64,000 bases of DNA from Terribacillus halophilus (GCF_900162685.1 NZ_LT727828.1:1170723-1234722); one strand, 5' to 3'. Positions 45,176 to 54,549 are shown, counted from the first letter of the stretch. The notes: generated by a model not told the origin, from the sequence alone. Numbers and translations are program-made.

Positions 45176-45925
45176 ATGGGTAAAACAGCAATCATTACAG
45201 GCGCGGGAAGCGGATTAGGACAAGCAACAGCAGTTCGTCTTGCGGAAGAAGGCGTCAATATCGCTGTCGTCGATGTAAGTGAAAAAGGGGCAAACGAAAC
45301 AGTTGATCTGGTAAAGAAAGCTGGAGCAGATGCTATATTCATTCAAGCAGATGTTTCTAAAGAAGCAGAAGTGAAAAATTATGTTGATAAGACGCTAGAA
45401 TATTTCGGTTCTATTGACTACTTCTTTAACAATGCTGGTATTTCTGGAAGCGGGAAGTATTTCCTTGAATCAGAAGTTTCTGAAATCGAACGTATCGTAG
45501 CCATCAACTTGCTTGGGGCGCTTTATGGTGTTCGTTATGTAGCAGACGTGATGATGAAAAATGGCGGTGGTTCTATCGTGAACACATCTTCGAGTGCAGG
45601 AGTCATTGGTCAAGATTCAGTTGTCGCTTATGCGGCGACAAAACATGCCATCGTTGGTATGACAAAAAGCTTGGTAGCAGAGTATGCAAAAGACGGATTG
45701 CGTGTAAATGCAATTGCACCAGGACCTACTGAAACAAAAATGGTAGCTGAGTTTTATGCAGCTAATCCGCAAATGAAAGAAAATGCAACTGGCGGTATTC
45801 CGCAGAAGCGCCTAGGAACACCAGAAGAGGTAGCGGAACTTGTTACATTCTTGCTTATATCTAAAGCACAGTACATCAATGGCGAAGTCATCCGCATTGA
45901 TGGCGGTTTTACGAATACGAAGTAA
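45176..45925 (+). CDS. SDR family oxidoreductase
   Basis: 249-residue classical short-chain dehydrogenase. The cofactor motif is TGAGSGLGQ, then NNAGISG, the catalytic Ser in NTSSSAGVIG and the YAATK active site, with the C-terminal YINGEVIRIDGG. The Asp in AVVDVSEKG suggests preference for NAD over NADP. ATG follows GGAGGGAT; a TTG five codons earlier would overlap that site. It is monocistronic between terminators. Substrate is unknown; 3-oxoacyl-ACP reductase-like or polyol/glucose dehydrogenase are alternatives. Confidence 0.88.
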   Translation: MGKTAIITGAGSGLGQATAVRLAEEGVNIAVVDVSEKGANETVDLVKKAGADAIFIQADVSKEAEVKNYVDKTLEYFGSIDYFFNNAGISGSGKYFLESEVSEIERIVAINLLGALYGVRYVADVMMKNGGGSIVNTSSSAGVIGQDSVVAYAATKHAIVGMTKSLVAEYAKDGLRVNAIAPGPTETKMVAEFYAANPQMKENATGGIPQKRLGTPEEVAELVTFLLISKAQYINGEVIRIDGGFTNTK

Positions 45926-45938
45926 GTTTTAAAGAAAC

Positions 45939-45971
45939 GCTGTCTCACTTTTAAAGGGGGCAGCTTTTTTG
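45939..45971 (+). terminator. Terminator after the SDR gene
   Basis: 8-bp stem with two G-U pairs (45939-45946 with 45957-45964) and TTTTTT tail. Confidence 0.7.
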
Positions 45972-46073
45972 CATATATGGATTTACAGGATGACTATTTT
46001 ATTCCATTATTGGTAGTTAAATTAAAATGGACATAATGCAGAAATGGATGGTATTTAAGATTACATTTATGTA

Positions 46074-46113
46074 TACAAAAAAACTCCGGAAATGCCTGAT
46101 GGCAATCCGGAGT
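46074..46113 (-). terminator. Terminator of rpsD
   Basis: An 8-bp stem (46083-46090 with 46106-46113) encloses a small TGCC/GGCA hairpin. The minus-strand exit has seven T residues. Confidence 0.85.
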
Positions 46114-46124
46114 TTTCCAAGCAA

Positions 46125-46727
46125 TTAACGGGAGTAGAACTCAACGATAAGTGCTTCATTGATTTCAGCAGGAAGTTCAGAACGCTCAGGGTAACGAGAG
46201 TAAGTTCCTTCCAAGCTGTTGTTATCGAATGTCACGTAATCTGGTACGAAGTTGTTCGCTTCAACAGATGTAGTGATGATATCAAGTTTACGGGATTTCT
46301 CACGAACACCGATAACTTGACCAGGTTTTACGCGGTAAGATGGGATATCTACGCGCTTACCGTCTACTTCGATGTGGCCGTGGCCAACGATCTGACGAGC
46401 TTGTCTGCGAGTACGAGCCAAGCCAAGACGGTATACTAGGTTATCAAGACGAGATTCAAGAAGTGTCATGAAGTTCTCACCATGAATACCTTTCATTTTA
46501 CCAGCTTCCTCGAATGCACGACGGAATTGGCGTTCGTTCATGTTGTACATGTAACGAAGTTTTTGTTTCTCTGCTTGCTGCAAGCCGTATTCGGATTGCT
46601 TTCTGCGTTGGTTTGGACCGTGCTGACCTGGTGGGTAAGGGCGTTTGTCAAGCTCTTTACCTGTTCCGCTTAGGGAGATGCCAAGACGACGGGATTTTTT
46701 CCATAATGGACCTGTATAACGTGCCAT
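46125..46727 (-). CDS. rpsD: 30S ribosomal protein S4
   Basis: 200-residue primary 16S rRNA-binding protein of the small subunit, starting [19 protein letters not shown]. The S4 RNA-binding domain (about 92-155, [33 protein letters not shown]) is intact. No Cys zinc-binding ligands occur in the N-terminus, so it is the zinc-independent form. AAAGGTGG precedes ATG. In B. subtilis rpsD is also monocistronic and represses itself through its leader. Confidence 0.98.
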   Translation of the reverse strand: MARYTGPLWKKSRRLGISLSGTGKELDKRPYPPGQHGPNQRRKQSEYGLQQAEKQKLRYMYNMNERQFRRAFEEAGKMKGIHGENFMTLLESRLDNLVYRLGLARTRRQARQIVGHGHIEVDGKRVDIPSYRVKPGQVIGVREKSRKLDIITTSVEANNFVPDYVTFDNNSLEGTYSRYPERSELPAEINEALIVEFYSR

Positions 46728-46960
46728 GGATAAATTCCACCTTTATTATTTTATTTGCATAAAATAAAAACAGAGAGTGTTCTCGAGTCACTTGCTGATT
46801 ATGTTTTCATGTACCATCGCTCCGACAGCAGAGAGTTACACGATACACCTTCTGAAACAAGGAGAAACGGAAATCCGTCTCGGTTTGCGCCTTGCCAAGA
46901 AAGGAACAAAATCAGTCAAATGGGAGTTCACGTAGGCCGCCATTTATTTTACACAAAGAG
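46728..46960 (-). ncRNA. rpsD 5' leader, probable S4 autoregulatory element
   Basis: About 230 nt of untranslated leader lies between the rpsD promoter and start. It contains several possible helices (for example GAGACGGATTTCCGTTTCTC, minus strand 46862-46882). Bacillus rpsD leaders bind S4 as a pseudoknot-type element; I infer the same here from position and length and did not fold the full structure. No gene is seen in 46728-47115. Confidence 0.55.
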
Positions 46961-46961
46961 T

Positions 46962-46991
46962 ATTATAAGCTTTTTAGTCGTAAGAAGTCAA
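46962..46991 (-). promoter_or_regulatory. Strong sigma-A promoter of rpsD
   Basis: Minus strand TTGACT (46986-46991), 18-nt spacer, TATAAT (46962-46967): 11 of 12 consensus bases, about 235 nt before the rpsD start. Confidence 0.88.
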
Positions 46992-47052
46992 GACTAATAT
47001 AAAAAGTAGAAGAAGTACAACGATTGATAAGTAATAAGGACTACGTTTATCG

Positions 47053-47082
47053 TTGAGAAATAAGTCTATTATCTTATATAAT
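47053..47082 (+). promoter_or_regulatory. Sigma-A promoter of dgcP
   Basis: TTGAGA (47053-47058), 18-nt spacer, TATAAT (47077-47082), 33 nt before the dgcP start; divergent from the rpsD promoter. Confidence 0.75.
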
Positions 47083-47115
47083 AGAATAAAACTACCAAAA
47101 TGTAGGTGAGATTAT

Positions 47116-48942
47116 ATGGAGCGGATAATTGATAACAAACTTGATCAAGCAAAACTATATTTCTACCAGCTCCTTGTCTCGGGAGAAAGCTATACATACA
47201 GGGAGATTCTTGCGCTTGCAACAGAAAGATTAAAAAACCTTCTACAGGCAGAAAGCGTGGCTCTCTACATATATGATTGCTGGCAGAAGCAATTAGAGCG
47301 CGTTAGCTATGCTGGACCGACGCAAAGTGGGTTTTATTTATCCGTTAATTTTCCATTTTCGTCTCCTTGCATGCCAGACCAACTAAGAGAGTTCCCGCAT
47401 GCCTTAGACAAAGTGCTGCCGCTGCAAGAACCCGAAGAACCTGCAATTGGATATATATACATTGGCAATGCTGCCGATCAACTGCTTTATAATCGAGAAC
47501 TGCCCATAGAGATAGGCAAATTCGTTTCTCATCTTACGAGGGTGCAGGAGTTAAAAGGAAATGAGCAGCACATTAACCAATTATACGAAGCGACGACTAA
47601 CTTGCATGCTTCCATTGATATGCACGATGTCTTGACTGTACTTATTAACACGCTGCAGCAAAGCTATCCGCAGTTTGCATACGCCTTACTGCTTGCACAG
47701 GATTACCACGGAGACACAAATTTACCTATAAAAAACCTGGTATATGACTATTCGGTACATGAGGTTAGTGCGAAAGCTTATATGACCGGAGAGGTACAAG
47801 TGGATCGAAGTGCAGATGGACAAGTAATCAATCGCTATGTACCGCTGCATGGCAAGCAGGGTATCTATGGCGTACTGCATGTTTCGATGCCGGCACTTGT
47901 CACCTATACAACAGCGGATGATAGTTTTATTACAAAGCTTGCGGATTCTGCGGGAAATGCATTGGAGAATGCGAGATTGTATCAGCACTCCAAGAAACTG
48001 ATTAGCGATTTACAGCTTATCAATGAGACCTCAAAAAATATAAATGCGAATTTACGTCTTTCCGATACAATTACGTTAATGCATGAGCAAATTCATGAAA
48101 CGTTTGGCGGGGAGGAAATCGGGTTTGTTCTATATAAAGGAGAGCAGGAAGCTGGTACCGTGTTAGACGGCAGTACGGGATTTTTCTTTGATCAAGCTTC
48201 TGCGCCTTTCCTTAATTTTATTGCACGTCTTTATCGAAATGAATCCAAAGAAGCCATGTTTGTCAGTAACTTCCCTGAGCGCTATCCAGATATTAACCTT
48301 CCTTATCGCTCGCTGCTTGTCATACCGATGGTAGGGTCGGAGCAGCTGCAAGGCGTCGCGCTTGTGCTGCATCGCAACCCAAGTTTCTTTACTTTCGAAT
48401 CTTTCCGGTTAATTGAGTCTCTTGTCCAGCATTCTTCTTTGTCGATCGTCAATTCGATGCTGCAGGAGAAGCTGGAACGATTAGTCATAACAGATTATTT
48501 AACCAATCTTTGTTCGCGCAGCTATTTGGATGATCGGATGCGGACGCACATCCAAGAGGATGATCAGGGAGGATTTATCTTAATTGATGTGGATGATTTT
48601 AAGAAAGTAAATGATACATACGGCCACAATACTGGCGACTATCTCTTAATTCAAGTGGCAAATCTACTGAAGGATTTGCTTGGACCTAATGATGTGGCCG
48701 CCAGATGGGGCGGAGAAGAGCTGGCAGTTTACATGCCGCACGCTACTTTTGATCAGACCATTAAGAAAGCTGAAGAAATCGTGCAAAATGTAGCAAGCTC
48801 AACCCGTCCGGCAGTTACCGTTTCTTGTGGTATATCTACGTGGACAGCGGAAGCACGTCCGGAAGTGCACCAGCTGTTTTCTCAAGCTGATTATAAGTTG
48901 TATGATGCGAAGCGTTTAGGTAAAAACAGGTATTGTGTATAA
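47116..48942 (+). CDS. dgcP: GAF-GGDEF diguanylate cyclase DgcP (YtrP)
   Basis: 608-residue cytoplasmic protein with GAF-like domains in the N-terminal 450 residues (QLYEATTNLHASIDMHDVLTVL; LINETSKNINANLRLSDTITLM) and a C-terminal GGDEF domain (about 455-605). The active-site signature is GGEEL (532-536), compatible with cyclic-di-GMP synthesis from two GTP. The usual RxxD inhibitory site upstream reads GPND, so product inhibition through that site is unlikely. ATG follows TGTAGGTGAG. Position between rpsD and ytsP matches B. subtilis ytrP/dgcP. Confidence 0.88.
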   Translation: MERIIDNKLDQAKLYFYQLLVSGESYTYREILALATERLKNLLQAESVALYIYDCWQKQLERVSYAGPTQSGFYLSVNFPFSSPCMPDQLREFPHALDKVLPLQEPEEPAIGYIYIGNAADQLLYNRELPIEIGKFVSHLTRVQELKGNEQHINQLYEATTNLHASIDMHDVLTVLINTLQQSYPQFAYALLLAQDYHGDTNLPIKNLVYDYSVHEVSAKAYMTGEVQVDRSADGQVINRYVPLHGKQGIYGVLHVSMPALVTYTTADDSFITKLADSAGNALENARLYQHSKKLISDLQLINETSKNINANLRLSDTITLMHEQIHETFGGEEIGFVLYKGEQEAGTVLDGSTGFFFDQASAPFLNFIARLYRNESKEAMFVSNFPERYPDINLPYRSLLVIPMVGSEQLQGVALVLHRNPSFFTFESFRLIESLVQHSSLSIVNSMLQEKLERLVITDYLTNLCSRSYLDDRMRTHIQEDDQGGFILIDVDDFKKVNDTYGHNTGDYLLIQVANLLKDLLGPNDVAARWGGEELAVYMPHATFDQTIKKAEEIVQNVASSTRPAVTVSCGISTWTAEARPEVHQLFSQADYKLYDAKRLGKNRYCV

Positions 48943-48944
48943 AG

Positions 48945-48980
48945 AAAGGCAGCCTTCCGTGTTGGGAGGCTGCCTTTTTT
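48945..48980. terminator. Bidirectional terminator between dgcP and ytsP
   Basis: A 14-bp stem with one G-U (48945-48958 with 48964-48977) and long T run between convergent genes. Confidence 0.88.
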
Positions 48981-49466
48981 TTATTTTTGTAAGTGCTTGA
49001 CGAGTACAGCAACGAATTTCTCAAGATAGTTCTGATCCGTTTCGTCAAAGCGAGCTTTGGATGGACTGTCAATATCCAGTACGCCGTAAGATTTGCCGTC
49101 AACTACAATCGGTACAACAATTTCAGACTGACTGGCTGCATCACATGCGATATGGCCTGGGAATTGGTTTACATCTTCTACAAGCTGTGTTTTGTTTTCA
49201 GCGACTGCTGTTCCGCACACGCCTTTTCCGATTTTAATGCGTACACAAGCTGGAAGCCCTTGGAATGGGCCGAGAATTAATTCTTCCCCTTTATGAAGAT
49301 AAAACCCAACCCAGTTTACATCATCTAGAAACTGATTAAGAAGTGCAGAAGCATTTGCCAAGTGAGAGATTTCATCCTCTTCTCCTGTTAGCAATGCGTC
49401 AAGCTGTTTTACAAGTAATTCATAATCCTTTTCACGGGAACCGCTATAGGCTGAAGTTTCAAACAT
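48981..49466 (-). CDS. ytsP: Free methionine-(R)-sulfoxide reductase, GAF type (YtsP)
   Basis: 161-residue single GAF-domain enzyme reducing free Met-R-sulfoxide. The cysteines expected for catalysis are present in LPACVRIKIGKGVCGTA and GHIACDAAS, and the motif VNWVGFYL with GPFQGLPAC is family-typical. TTG seven codons upstream is possible, but ATG with GGGGGA at 10 nt is better. Neighbours dgcP and refZ match B. subtilis ytrP-ytsP-yttP. Confidence 0.88.
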   Translation of the reverse strand: MFETSAYSGSREKDYELLVKQLDALLTGEEDEISHLANASALLNQFLDDVNWVGFYLHKGEELILGPFQGLPACVRIKIGKGVCGTAVAENKTQLVEDVNQFPGHIACDAASQSEIVVPIVVDGKSYGVLDIDSPSKARFDETDQNYLEKFVAVLVKHLQK

Positions 49467-49587
49467 ATTTTTATTTCCCCCATACAATTATTTTCGATCA
49501 TTCGACAGATAGTGCGATATTTGACGAGTGAAAGATGCAGGAATGCACCTGGCACTGTCGTATACAACAGGAAAGGAGCTGAAAAGA

Positions 49588-50223
49588 TTGAAAAAAAATG
49601 ACACGAAACAGAAAGTGATGGACGCCGCTTGTCAATTGTTCTACACAAAAGGCTACCATGGGACATCCGTCCGCGATATTGCGGGAAAAGCTTCGGTCAA
49701 TGTCTCCTTAATTAACTATTATTACAAAAGTAAGCAAGGTCTTCTGGAAGCATCTGTCGTGTTGTATTACGAAGACTATCTGGCTTATCTGGATCAAGTT
49801 AGGCCTGCTCAGCAGGATAACGCCAGTATCTATCTGAAACGATTAATTGAAGCAATTATACAATATAAGCTCACTCGCAATCAATTCTCTGCTTTTATCC
49901 AGCGCGAACTTATGCTGGATTCCATCTTTGTCCGAGAGATGGCTGTAACGTACCTGGCAAAAGAGACACATCTGCTAAAACAAGCGTTCAGGGACTATTT
50001 GGAGATGTATGGCATACGAGAACGAGAAGGTGTTTACCTCTATATGCAACTCTCAGGTATGCTGGCAGCTCCATTTACAATGAGTAAAGAGATGAAAGGT
50101 GTGTTGGTCACAGAGGAATCGCGCACCTATTTCTGCTCGATGTATACGTCGAGCATTCACCATTGGCTTGATACATTGGCGACCGTCTCCTCCAGTCGTT
50201 TGCAGGCAGTCTCAGCCAATTAG
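49588..50223 (+). CDS. refZ: TetR-family division regulator RefZ (YttP)
   Basis: 211-residue TetR-fold protein. The N-terminal HTH is VMDAACQLFYTKGYHGTSVRDIAGKASVNVSLINYYYKSKQGLL; the C-terminal part is helical. In B. subtilis RefZ binds sites near oriC and affects FtsZ ring placement during sporulation. The frame extends 20 codons upstream, but TTG after AAAGGAG (9 nt) gives the usual length (about 207). It lies between ytsP and ezrA, as in B. subtilis, which supports RefZ over an ordinary TetR repressor. Confidence 0.8.
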   Translation: MKKNDTKQKVMDAACQLFYTKGYHGTSVRDIAGKASVNVSLINYYYKSKQGLLEASVVLYYEDYLAYLDQVRPAQQDNASIYLKRLIEAIIQYKLTRNQFSAFIQRELMLDSIFVREMAVTYLAKETHLLKQAFRDYLEMYGIREREGVYLYMQLSGMLAAPFTMSKEMKGVLVTEESRTYFCSMYTSSIHHWLDTLATVSSSRLQAVSAN

Positions 50224-50283
50224 GAGCACGTACAAGGGAATAGGTGGAAATTACCTGAGAAATTTGAAAAAATTTAGCCAAAT

Positions 50284-50312
50284 TTGTCCTTTACATGGTA
50301 TCATTGTAGTAT
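50284..50312 (+). promoter_or_regulatory. Probable ezrA promoter
   Basis: TTGTCC (50284-50289), 17-nt spacer, TAGTAT (50307-50312), about 65 nt before the chosen ezrA start. Confidence 0.5.
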
Positions 50313-50376
50313 TAAAAAGATAACGACTAATAGGGTATTACTCCTTTTTCCCGAGTATTGGTTAGGAGGCTGGACA

Positions 50377-52068
50377 TTGCCGTACATCATCGGAGGAATT
50401 ATAGTAATCATCGCCCTTATTATCCTGGGGCTGATTATGAGAAAGCGGGTTTATGATGAAGTGGATCGGCTCGAGAGCTGGAAACTGGACATTACAAACC
50501 GCAATGTGTCAGAAGAATTAGCAAAAGTGAAAGCGTTGAACCTATCTGGGGAGACGCAGGAAAAATTTGAATCGTGGAAGGAACGCTGGGATCATATCGT
50601 AACAAAAGAGCTTCCAGATACAGAAGAGGCTCTTTTTGATGCGGAAGAAGGGGCGGACCGTTACCGTTTCAAGAAAGCGAGACAGCATCTGCAGCAAGTA
50701 CAGGATATCCTTAACCAGGTAGAAGAGAAGATTGAAGCGATGTTTCGTGAGCTTGATCAACTGCTTGCTTCTGAAGAAGAAGCTCGGAAACAGGCGGAGG
50801 AACTGCAGCCGATACTGCAAGGGCTAAAACGAACCATTTCGCAGCATCGTCATCAATTTGGTAAAGCGGATGTGCGCTTTGAAGCGGCTATTGCGGAGCA
50901 GAGTGCACAGCTGGCTGCTTATCATGCCCTTATTGAATCTGGAAACTACTTTGAAGCCAATCAGCTTATTATGGATGTGAAGGAAAAGACAGAAGTGCTA
51001 GCAGCAGAGATTGATGCGTTCCCTACAGCCTATAAGCAGGTGAAACAAGATTTGCCGGCACAAATCTCTGACCTTCTAGGAGGAATCCGGGAAATGAAAC
51101 AAGATGGATACCGCATCCATCATCTTGGGTTTGAAGACGAGCTGAAGAGAGAAAATGAACGGCTTGGACACTTGATTAAACAGCTGGAATCCGGAGACGC
51201 TGAGGAGACAAAATTGGTTATCCCTGCTTTAGAAAGCCGGATTAAAGAAATGTATCAACTGCTGGAAAATGAAGCTGTAGCGAAGAACTATGTTGATTCG
51301 AAGTTCGATCAGTATGTCCAAACGGTCGAAAAGAAGGCAGAAGCATTTCTAGAAACAAAAGAAGAAGTTGATTTGCTTCGGGAATCTTATTTCTTTACAG
51401 ACAATGATGTTGAATTCCATGTGAAACTTGAATCTAAGATTTCCAGGCTGGCTCATCAGCTTGATAACTTACAGAGAGAAGTTGACGATGACCAGTTTTC
51501 ACATGCGAAATTGAAAGAAGAGTTAGAAGCAGGATTCCGGGAACTTAGTGCAATTGAAGAAGAGCATGAAGTCATCCGAGAGAAGATAAAGACGCTTCGC
51601 AAAGATGAATTAGATGCAAAAGAGAAGATTGCGGATATGCGTCAGAAGCTATACGATGTGAATCGGAAGCTGCAAAAGAGCAATATTCCTGGTGTTCCTC
51701 AGGAAGTTTGGAAAATGGTAGAAGAAAGCCAAGAGAAAACTTCTCGGGCAATGGAAATACTTGATGGGCATCCGCTTGATATGGCGGAAGTCAGTACGAC
51801 CTTGCAGCAAGCAGAAGAAATAAGCAATGCAAGTGTTGAAAAAATTGAAAATCTGCTGGAACAGGCTTATTTGGCAGAAGTAGTAATCCAATATTCCAAC
51901 CGTTACCGAAGTCAATATCCGATGCTGGCGGCTGAAATGCTGGAAGCGGAGAAATTATTCCGGGAATATCAATATGAGCAGGCTTTGGAGCGTGCGGCGC
52001 GTGCCTTGCAAGATATAGAACCGAAAGCATTGGAACGCTTGGAAAAACATATCAAGGTTCCCAGCTGA
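50377..52068 (+). CDS. ezrA: Septation ring regulator EzrA
   Basis: 563-residue protein with an N-terminal membrane helix (residues 3-24, extracellular N-terminus) followed by spectrin-like coiled-coil repeats over the whole cytoplasmic part. It inhibits aberrant FtsZ ring formation and links division to PBP1. Landmarks are YDEVDRLESWKLDI, YRFKKARQHL and KSNIPGVPQEVWKM. The frame is open 31 codons farther upstream across the promoter; TTG after TTAGGAGG (7 nt) is the best start and gives the B. subtilis length (562). Confidence 0.93.
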   Translation: MPYIIGGIIVIIALIILGLIMRKRVYDEVDRLESWKLDITNRNVSEELAKVKALNLSGETQEKFESWKERWDHIVTKELPDTEEALFDAEEGADRYRFKKARQHLQQVQDILNQVEEKIEAMFRELDQLLASEEEARKQAEELQPILQGLKRTISQHRHQFGKADVRFEAAIAEQSAQLAAYHALIESGNYFEANQLIMDVKEKTEVLAAEIDAFPTAYKQVKQDLPAQISDLLGGIREMKQDGYRIHHLGFEDELKRENERLGHLIKQLESGDAEETKLVIPALESRIKEMYQLLENEAVAKNYVDSKFDQYVQTVEKKAEAFLETKEEVDLLRESYFFTDNDVEFHVKLESKISRLAHQLDNLQREVDDDQFSHAKLKEELEAGFRELSAIEEEHEVIREKIKTLRKDELDAKEKIADMRQKLYDVNRKLQKSNIPGVPQEVWKMVEESQEKTSRAMEILDGHPLDMAEVSTTLQQAEEISNASVEKIENLLEQAYLAEVVIQYSNRYRSQYPMLAAEMLEAEKLFREYQYEQALERAARALQDIEPKALERLEKHIKVPS

Positions 52069-52072
52069 TAAA

Positions 52073-52115
52073 TAAAGCAATCCCTTGTCACAAACGAGGG
52101 ATTGCTTTATTTTAG
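52073..52115 (+). terminator. Terminator after ezrA
   Basis: A perfect 13-bp stem (52073-52085 with 52097-52109), 11-nt loop, ATTTTAG tail. Confidence 0.8.
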
Positions 52116-52147
52116 TAAAAGACAGTTTTGAATCAGAGGAGAGATGG

Positions 52148-53290
52148 ATGATGATTTACTTTGATAATAGTGCGACCACGAGACCGCATCGTGACGCGCT
52201 GTCTAGTTATACAGAAGCAGCGCAGACGTATTTCGCTAATCCGTCTTCTCTTCATCGTATGGGCGGCAAAGCAGAGCAGCTGTTGACTGCATGCCGCAAA
52301 CAGGCGGCACAACTGCTGCATGTTGGAGAAAATGAGATTATTTTCACCTCAGGCGGTACGGAGGGAAATAATCTGGCGATAAAAGGAACAGCATACCGAA
52401 AGAAAAGGATTGGGAATCACATCATTACGACAACCGTCGAGCATCCTTCCGTTCTGGAAACATGTGCGGAACTAGAAAAACAAGGCTTTCAGGTGACGTA
52501 TGTGGATGTTGATAAATATGGGTATGTAGCAGTCGATAACATTAAGGCTGCGATTACAGAAGATACAATACTTGTAAGTGTTATGCACGTAAACAATGAG
52601 ATCGGTACGATTCAGCCGATTCAAACAATCGGAAAGATGCTGACAGAATTCCCGAATATCACGTTTCATGTGGATTATGTCCAAGGAGCAGGAAAGGTTG
52701 AGCTGGATTTAAAGAAAAGCCACATCCATCTTTGTACACTTTCTGCGCATAAGTTTCATGGCATGAAAGGAAGCGGCATTCTCTATAAAGACAAAGATGT
52801 ATTTATTGCGCCGCAGCTAACCGGAGGAGGACAAGAACAGGAATTGCGTTCCGGAACTGAAAATGTACCGGGAATAACAGCGATGGTAAAGGCTTTCCGT
52901 ATGGCGATGGAGAACTTACAGAATCAGCCTGCTCGTTTATTTGAGTTGCGGGAAAAGCTATGGGAAGGGCTTGCGAATATGAAAGGTGTTATCCTCCATT
53001 CTCCACCGGCTGGTGCACCGCATATTCTTAATTTTTCCGTACCTGGATTAAAGCCAGAGGTGCTTGTCCACGCACTTGGGGAAAAAGATATTTATGTTTC
53101 AACTAAATCGGCTTGTTCTTCTAAAAACAGTGATGCCAGTGCTGTACTGCTGGCTTGCAGTGTTCCCGTTGCACAGGCAGAATCAGCAATTCGTGTTAGT
53201 TTCTCTTATGACAACACGATGGAAGAAGTAGAATATTTCCTTGTAGTGCTGGAAGAAGCACTAACACAACTAAAGAAAGTGATGAGATAA
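52148..53290 (+). CDS. nifZ: Cysteine desulfurase NifZ (IscS-like)
   Basis: 380-residue PLP enzyme that mobilises sulfur from cysteine. The PLP lysine is in LSAHKFHGMKGSG, the N-terminal IYFDNSATT and HVNNEIGTIQP are family motifs, and the persulfide cysteine loop is TKSACSSKNSDAS. The region upstream up to 52085 is open but overlaps the ezrA terminator; ATG (or the next ATG) follows AGAGGAG. thiI follows after 4 nt. In B. subtilis the NifZ-ThiI pair makes 4-thiouridine in tRNA. Confidence 0.9.
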   Translation: MMIYFDNSATTRPHRDALSSYTEAAQTYFANPSSLHRMGGKAEQLLTACRKQAAQLLHVGENEIIFTSGGTEGNNLAIKGTAYRKKRIGNHIITTTVEHPSVLETCAELEKQGFQVTYVDVDKYGYVAVDNIKAAITEDTILVSVMHVNNEIGTIQPIQTIGKMLTEFPNITFHVDYVQGAGKVELDLKKSHIHLCTLSAHKFHGMKGSGILYKDKDVFIAPQLTGGGQEQELRSGTENVPGITAMVKAFRMAMENLQNQPARLFELREKLWEGLANMKGVILHSPPAGAPHILNFSVPGLKPEVLVHALGEKDIYVSTKSACSSKNSDASAVLLACSVPVAQAESAIRVSFSYDNTMEEVEYFLVVLEEALTQLKKVMR

Positions 53291-53294
53291 ACAG

Positions 53295-54497
53295 ATGCAG
53301 TATGATCATATATTAATACGTTATGGAGAAATGGCACTGAAAGGAAAGAATCGGAAGCATTTCACCAGACAGCTGGAACATAATGTGAAAGACCAAATCA
53401 GGTCCTATCGAAAAGCCAAAGTGGAGCGTACGCGGGACCGTATGTATATTCATTTGCACGGAGAAGATCATGAACCTATCGTTGAAGCGTGCCGCCACAT
53501 TTTCGGTATTCACAGCTTTAGTTTGGCAATACGGACAGCAAATGAAGAACAGGCGATCAAACAAGCTGCGCTTCAGCTGCTGCTCGACAACCCGGCAGGC
53601 ACGTCTTTTAAAATATCTTGCCGCCGGACGAATAAGAAATTCCCAATCGACTCCCAAGAAATGAATCAGCGTATCGGCGCTTATGTTTTGCAGAACAGTG
53701 AAGGTTATCCTGTTGACGTTCGTAAGCCTGGTGTAGATATTATGGTTGAGATACGCGAACAAGCAACATATGTGACAGGACAAAAGATAAAAGGGCCGGG
53801 CGGATTACCAGCCGGAAGCTCAGGTAAGACACTATTGATGCTCTCTGGTGGGATAGACAGCCCTGTGGCAGGATACTTGGCCATGAAACGCGGAGTAGAA
53901 ATCGAAGCTATTCATTTTCATTCTCCTCCTTATACAAATGAACGGGCGAAGCAGAAAGTAATTGACTTAGCCCAAACACTTTCTAAATTCGGAGCGAAAG
54001 TGAAAATTCATGTTGTACCGTTTACCGATTTGCAGGTGAAAGTACATCAAGAAATTCCTTTTGGATACAGTATGACGGTCATGCGTCGTATGATGCTCAA
54101 AATCAGTGAGCGGATTGCTGAACAAAACGGTATCTTGTCCCTAACATCTGGAGAAAGTCTTGGGCAAGTTGCCAGTCAGACGATGGAAAGCATGCATACC
54201 ATTAACGAAGTAACCAATTATCCGATTTTGCGACCGCTCATTACAATGGATAAGTCCGAAATCATCGATATTGCAAAGCAAATAGACACGTATGACATAT
54301 CCACGCGCCCATACGATGACTGTTGCACTGTTTTTGTACCAGATTCACCGAAAACGAAACCGCGACGTGAGAAAGTGCATTTGTATGAAGGTACAATTGA
54401 TTTCTCCACAGAAATTGAAAAAGCTGTTAAAGGAACGGAAATCATTACGGCCGTTCCTGAGTTGGAAGAAAAAGCACCATTCGCTGATTTGTTGTAA
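53295..54497 (+). CDS. thiI: tRNA 4-thiouridine synthase ThiI
   Basis: 400-residue enzyme with an N-terminal ferredoxin-like/THUMP tRNA-binding part (1-170, including HIFGIHSFSLAIRTANEE) and a PP-loop ATPase (SGGIDSPVAGYLAM at about 184-197). Cys343-Cys344 in YDDCCTVFVP carries the region needed for sulfur transfer; like other bacilli it lacks the C-terminal rhodanese domain. It adenylates U8 of tRNA and inserts sulfur from NifZ. The ribosome site is weak, suggesting coupling to nifZ. Confidence 0.93.
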   Translation: MQYDHILIRYGEMALKGKNRKHFTRQLEHNVKDQIRSYRKAKVERTRDRMYIHLHGEDHEPIVEACRHIFGIHSFSLAIRTANEEQAIKQAALQLLLDNPAGTSFKISCRRTNKKFPIDSQEMNQRIGAYVLQNSEGYPVDVRKPGVDIMVEIREQATYVTGQKIKGPGGLPAGSSGKTLLMLSGGIDSPVAGYLAMKRGVEIEAIHFHSPPYTNERAKQKVIDLAQTLSKFGAKVKIHVVPFTDLQVKVHQEIPFGYSMTVMRRMMLKISERIAEQNGILSLTSGESLGQVASQTMESMHTINEVTNYPILRPLITMDKSEIIDIAKQIDTYDISTRPYDDCCTVFVPDSPKTKPRREKVHLYEGTIDFSTEIEKAVKGTEIITAVPELEEKAPFADLL

Positions 54498-54519
54498 GAA
54501 CTTCCCATTAAATTAATCC

Positions 54520-54549
54520 GTATGTTACCTCCCTCATCAGCACATGCTA
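54520..54549 (+). promoter_or_regulatory. Sigma-G-like promoter of the SASP gene
   Basis: GTATG (54520-54524), 18-nt spacer, CATGCTA (54543-54549), against the sigma-G consensus GHATR-N18-CATHHTA: one mismatch. It is 24 nt before the SASP start. Confidence 0.7.
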
